Positions 6,730-8,283 of a DNA stretch of 8,283 nt are shown here, one piece after another. Source of the stretch: JBDRNO01 sp043811005 (GTDB taxonomy: Bacteria; Bacteroidota; Bacteroidia; NORP154). The translations under genes and the position numbers were made by a program. Position 1 is the stretch's first letter, and each line of letters begins with the position of its first letter. Location of the stretch: NCBI GenBank assembly GCA_043811005.1, contig JBDRNO010000243.1:1-8283 (forward strand). Reading direction: 5' to 3'. A model generated the notes under the pieces. That model made no database searches. It saw only the letters and a program-made list of their open reading frames with translations, and was not told the DNA's origin.

Positions 6730-6747
6730 GAATAAAATTGTCACTTG

Positions 6748-8022
6748 TCAAATAATCATCCCCGCTCCAACAGTCTCATTCGTACCTTCCTCAATCAAAA
6801 TGACGCTTCCGGTTATGCGGTTTCTCCTGTAGCTATCGTAAAAGAATGGCTTGGTGGTTCTTATCGAGATCCTGGCAATTTCATTTAATCCAACATCCTT
6901 ATCATCTTCAATCCTGTGCAGGTTATTGACATTTACTTTGTACCTTATGTCTTTGATGATACAGCGGGCATCCCTGGTTGTATGCTTAATAGCGTATTTG
7001 CCGTTGAGGGTAAGTTTTTTTTCGTTCATCCAGCAGACCATCATATCAATATCCTGCCCAACAAGAGGAACATTGTTTACCCTCACGATCATATCACCCC
7101 TGCTGATGTCTATATCGTCTTCTAACCTTATGGTTACAGCCATAGGCGCAAACGCCTCTTCAACGGGTCCTTCATAAGTATCAATAGAGGCAATCCTTGA
7201 AGTAAATCCCGATGGCAGAGCCACTACCTCATCCCCGGCTTTATACACCCCGCTGGCTATTTTCCCCGCATATCCGCGGTAATCGTGGTACTCCTTTGAT
7301 TGAGGCCTGATGACATACTGCACTGGAAACCGGCAATCCACATGGTTGAGATCGCTTCCGATATGTATGTTCTCAAGCATATACATTAATATTGGGCCGT
7401 CATACCAATCCATGTTCTTTGACCTATTTACCACATTGTCGCCTTTTAATGCACTGATAGGGACAAAACGCACGTCCTTGACATCAAGCTTGGAAGCAAA
7501 AGATTTAAAGTCGGCTTTGATCTTTTCGTAAACCTCCTTTTTATAATCCACAAGGTCCATCTTGTTTATACAGATGATCATGTGCGGGATCTGCAGCAGG
7601 GAGGCGATGAACGAATGACGGCATGTCTGCTCCAGGATGCCGTTGCGTGCGTCAATCAAAATAAGCGCGAGATGCGCTGTTGAAGCGCCTGTTACCATGT
7701 TTCGCGTATACTGTACATGGCCGGGGGTATCAGCAATGATGAACTTCCTTTTGGGAGTGGCGAAATACCTGTATGCAACATCAATAGTGATGCCCTGTTC
7801 TCTCTCTGCCCTCAAGCCATCGGTTAAAAGAGCAAGATTAACATATTCTTCCCCCCTTTGCTCACTGGTACGCTTAATAGCTTCATACTGGTCTTTAAAG
7901 ATTGATTTGCTGTCGTACAACAAACGCCCTATCAAAGTGCTTTTACCATCATCAACGCTGCCTACGGAAGTGAAACGAAGCAGTTCCATGTTCAAATATC
8001 CGTCACTATCGAGAGATTTCAT
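6748..8022 (-). CDS. cysN: Sulfate adenylyltransferase subunit 1 (CysN GTPase)
   Basis: CysN is the regulatory GTPase of heterodimeric ATP sulfurylase: with CysD it makes adenosine 5'-phosphosulfate from sulfate and ATP, driven by GTP hydrolysis, in cytoplasmic sulfate assimilation. All G motifs of a translation-factor GTPase are visible in 424 residues: G1 G-S-V-D-D-G-K-S-T (21-29), G2 G-I-T (77-79), G3 D-T-P-G-H (98-102), G4 N-K-M-D (153-156) and G5 S-A-L (190-192). Also typical are L-I-G-R-L-L-Y-D-S-K (30-39), R-A-E-R-E-Q-G-I-T-I-D-V-A-Y-R-Y-F (71-87) and the EF-Tu-like domains 2 and 3 (about 232-424) with F-P-V-Q-Y-V-I-R-P. The length suits Bacteroidota CysN (about 415-420) rather than E. 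coli (475), and there is no fused CysC kinase. The start gives the expected short lead before L-L-R-F-T. No cysD precedes it: the upstream gene starts divergently at 8155. Confidence 0.95.
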   Translation of the reverse strand: MKSLDSDGYLNMELLRFTSVGSVDDGKSTLIGRLLYDSKSIFKDQYEAIKRTSEQRGEEYVNLALLTDGLRAEREQGITIDVAYRYFATPKRKFIIADTPGHVQYTRNMVTGASTAHLALILIDARNGILEQTCRHSFIASLLQIPHMIICINKMDLVDYKKEVYEKIKADFKSFASKLDVKDVRFVPISALKGDNVVNRSKNMDWYDGPILMYMLENIHIGSDLNHVDCRFPVQYVIRPQSKEYHDYRGYAGKIASGVYKAGDEVVALPSGFTSRIASIDTYEGPVEEAFAPMAVTIRLEDDIDISRGDMIVRVNNVPLVGQDIDMMVCWMNEKKLTLNGKYAIKHTTRDARCIIKDIRYKVNVNNLHRIEDDKDVGLNEIARISIRTTKPFFYDSYRRNRITGSVILIEEGTNETVGAGMII

Positions 8023-8065
8023 AATTTACCGTAAAGGAATTTCAATTTTTTATGAATATATTTTT

Positions 8066-8087
8066 GGTGTCTATGTGTCTGGTGTCT
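8066..8087. repeat. GTGTCT word array upstream of cysN
   Basis: GGTGTCT (8066-8072), TGTGTCT (8074-8080) and GGTGTCT (8081-8087) form three near-identical heptamers with one extra base after the first. They lie 44 bp upstream of the cysN start in the divergent spacer. No regulator is assigned. Confidence 0.45.
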
Positions 8088-8110
8088 ATAAAGTCAAAGA
8101 TTTTCAAAAA

Positions 8111-8145
8111 TTTCAAATCTCAAATTTCAAATCTCAAATCTCAAA
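8111..8145. repeat. Five-copy TYTCAAA heptamer tandem repeat
   Basis: TTTCAAA, TCTCAAA, TTTCAAA, TCTCAAA and TCTCAAA follow without gaps in exact 7-bp steps, and a degenerate copy (TTTTCAAAAA) precedes them. The array ends 9 bp before the start codon at 8155, in the divergent spacer with cysN. Copy number could be variable through slipped-strand pairing. Confidence 0.75.
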
Positions 8146-8154
8146 AAATGAACG

Positions 8155-8283
8155 ATGAAGTATGAAAGAGACCTTGGTGAAAGATTGCTGCAGTTTGCGG
8201 TGGATGTTATTCTGTGTCTTCGCACAAGCGCATCCTTACCTCTATTCTCAACAAATTATCTACCCTATTACTTCTTTTTATCC
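8155..8283 (+). CDS. Four-helix-bundle (S23-type) protein, N-terminal fragment, possibly decayed
   Basis: From the ATG at 8155 the frame is open for 43 codons to the right edge. Residues 4-24 (E-R-D-L-G-E-R-L-L-Q-F-A-V-D-V-I-L-C-L-R-T) match what I know of the first helix of the four-helix-bundle family related to 23S rRNA intervening-sequence proteins, which are widespread in Bacteroidota and of unclear function. The family normally continues with a short L-P turn and a helix with Q-L and S-x-T-S-x-G-A-N. Here the text becomes S-A-S-L-P-L-F-S-T-N-Y and then aromatic residues. So the gene may be disrupted, recombined or frameshifted just before the edge. I found no clear continuation in the other two plus frames. 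No ribosome site is evident. Confidence 0.4.
   Translation, partial: MKYERDLGERLLQFAVDVILCLRTSASLPLFSTNYLPYYFFLS

Noticed and set aside
6716..6751. Longer HicB start at a TTG overlapping the cysN stop
   Set aside because: The added 12 residues do not fit the family, and the ATG at 6715 has a purine-rich site in front of it.
7637..8158. Plus-strand open frame of 173 codons opposite cysN
   Set aside because: It lies antisense to a fully convincing CysN. Its translation shows no family pattern, and its end is made of heptamer repeat text.
8207..8283. Minus-strand open stretch that could be the end of cysD
   Set aside because: The translation ends in C-E-D-T-E and lacks the K-K-E-G-Y-F-like end I expect for CysD.

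Overview
The window looks like chromosomal DNA from an anaerobic member of the Bacteroidota. The evidence is a very long secreted protein with a propeller followed by Ig-like repeats of the kind common in that phylum, a short (424-residue) CysN, A-rich start regions with little or no Shine-Dalgarno signal, AT-rich spacers, and an oxygen-sensitive tungsten enzyme family (AOR). The phylum assignment is inferred from gene content; there is no rRNA or other phylogenetic marker here.

Positions 1-3075 (minus strand) hold the first 1025 codons of a giant surface or secreted protein whose end lies beyond the left edge. It starts with a long signal peptide, continues with seven WD-like/SBBP-type units that probably close one seven-bladed beta propeller, and then enters an array of 75-residue Ig-like domains encoded by exactly 225-bp repeats. 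Seven full copies are visible and an eighth begins at the edge. A Thr/Pro site alternates strictly along the seven copies, and the longest identical tracts found lie two and four units apart, which suggests the array grew in two-unit blocks.

Positions 3076-3475 are a gene-free, AT-rich divergent spacer. On the plus strand there follow a divergent deoxyribose-phosphate aldolase (DeoC/DERA) family protein with an added four-cysteine tail (3476-4435), a 208-bp spacer with two perfect palindromes, and a complete tungsten aldehyde:ferredoxin oxidoreductase (4644-6470). An aldehyde-releasing aldolase next to an aldehyde-oxidising enzyme suggests a small pathway: the aldolase releases acetaldehyde or a related aldehyde, and AOR oxidises it to the acid while reducing ferredoxin. 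This link is inferred from adjacency and family chemistry.

Converging from the right on the minus strand are cysN (6748-8022), the GTPase subunit of ATP sulfurylase, and a 71-residue HicB-like protein (6500-6715) just downstream of it. Neither usual partner is present: no cysD precedes cysN and no hicA adjoins hicB. At the right edge (8155-8283, plus) is the start of a four-helix-bundle (S23-type) protein that stops resembling its family after about 24 residues.

A theme across the window is that almost every spacer carries its own short array with a period of about 7 bp (ATTCGTG, TACGAAC/GTTCGTA, GGATTAG, GTGTCT-containing, TYTCAAA). One of these runs into the last codons of the AOR gene.
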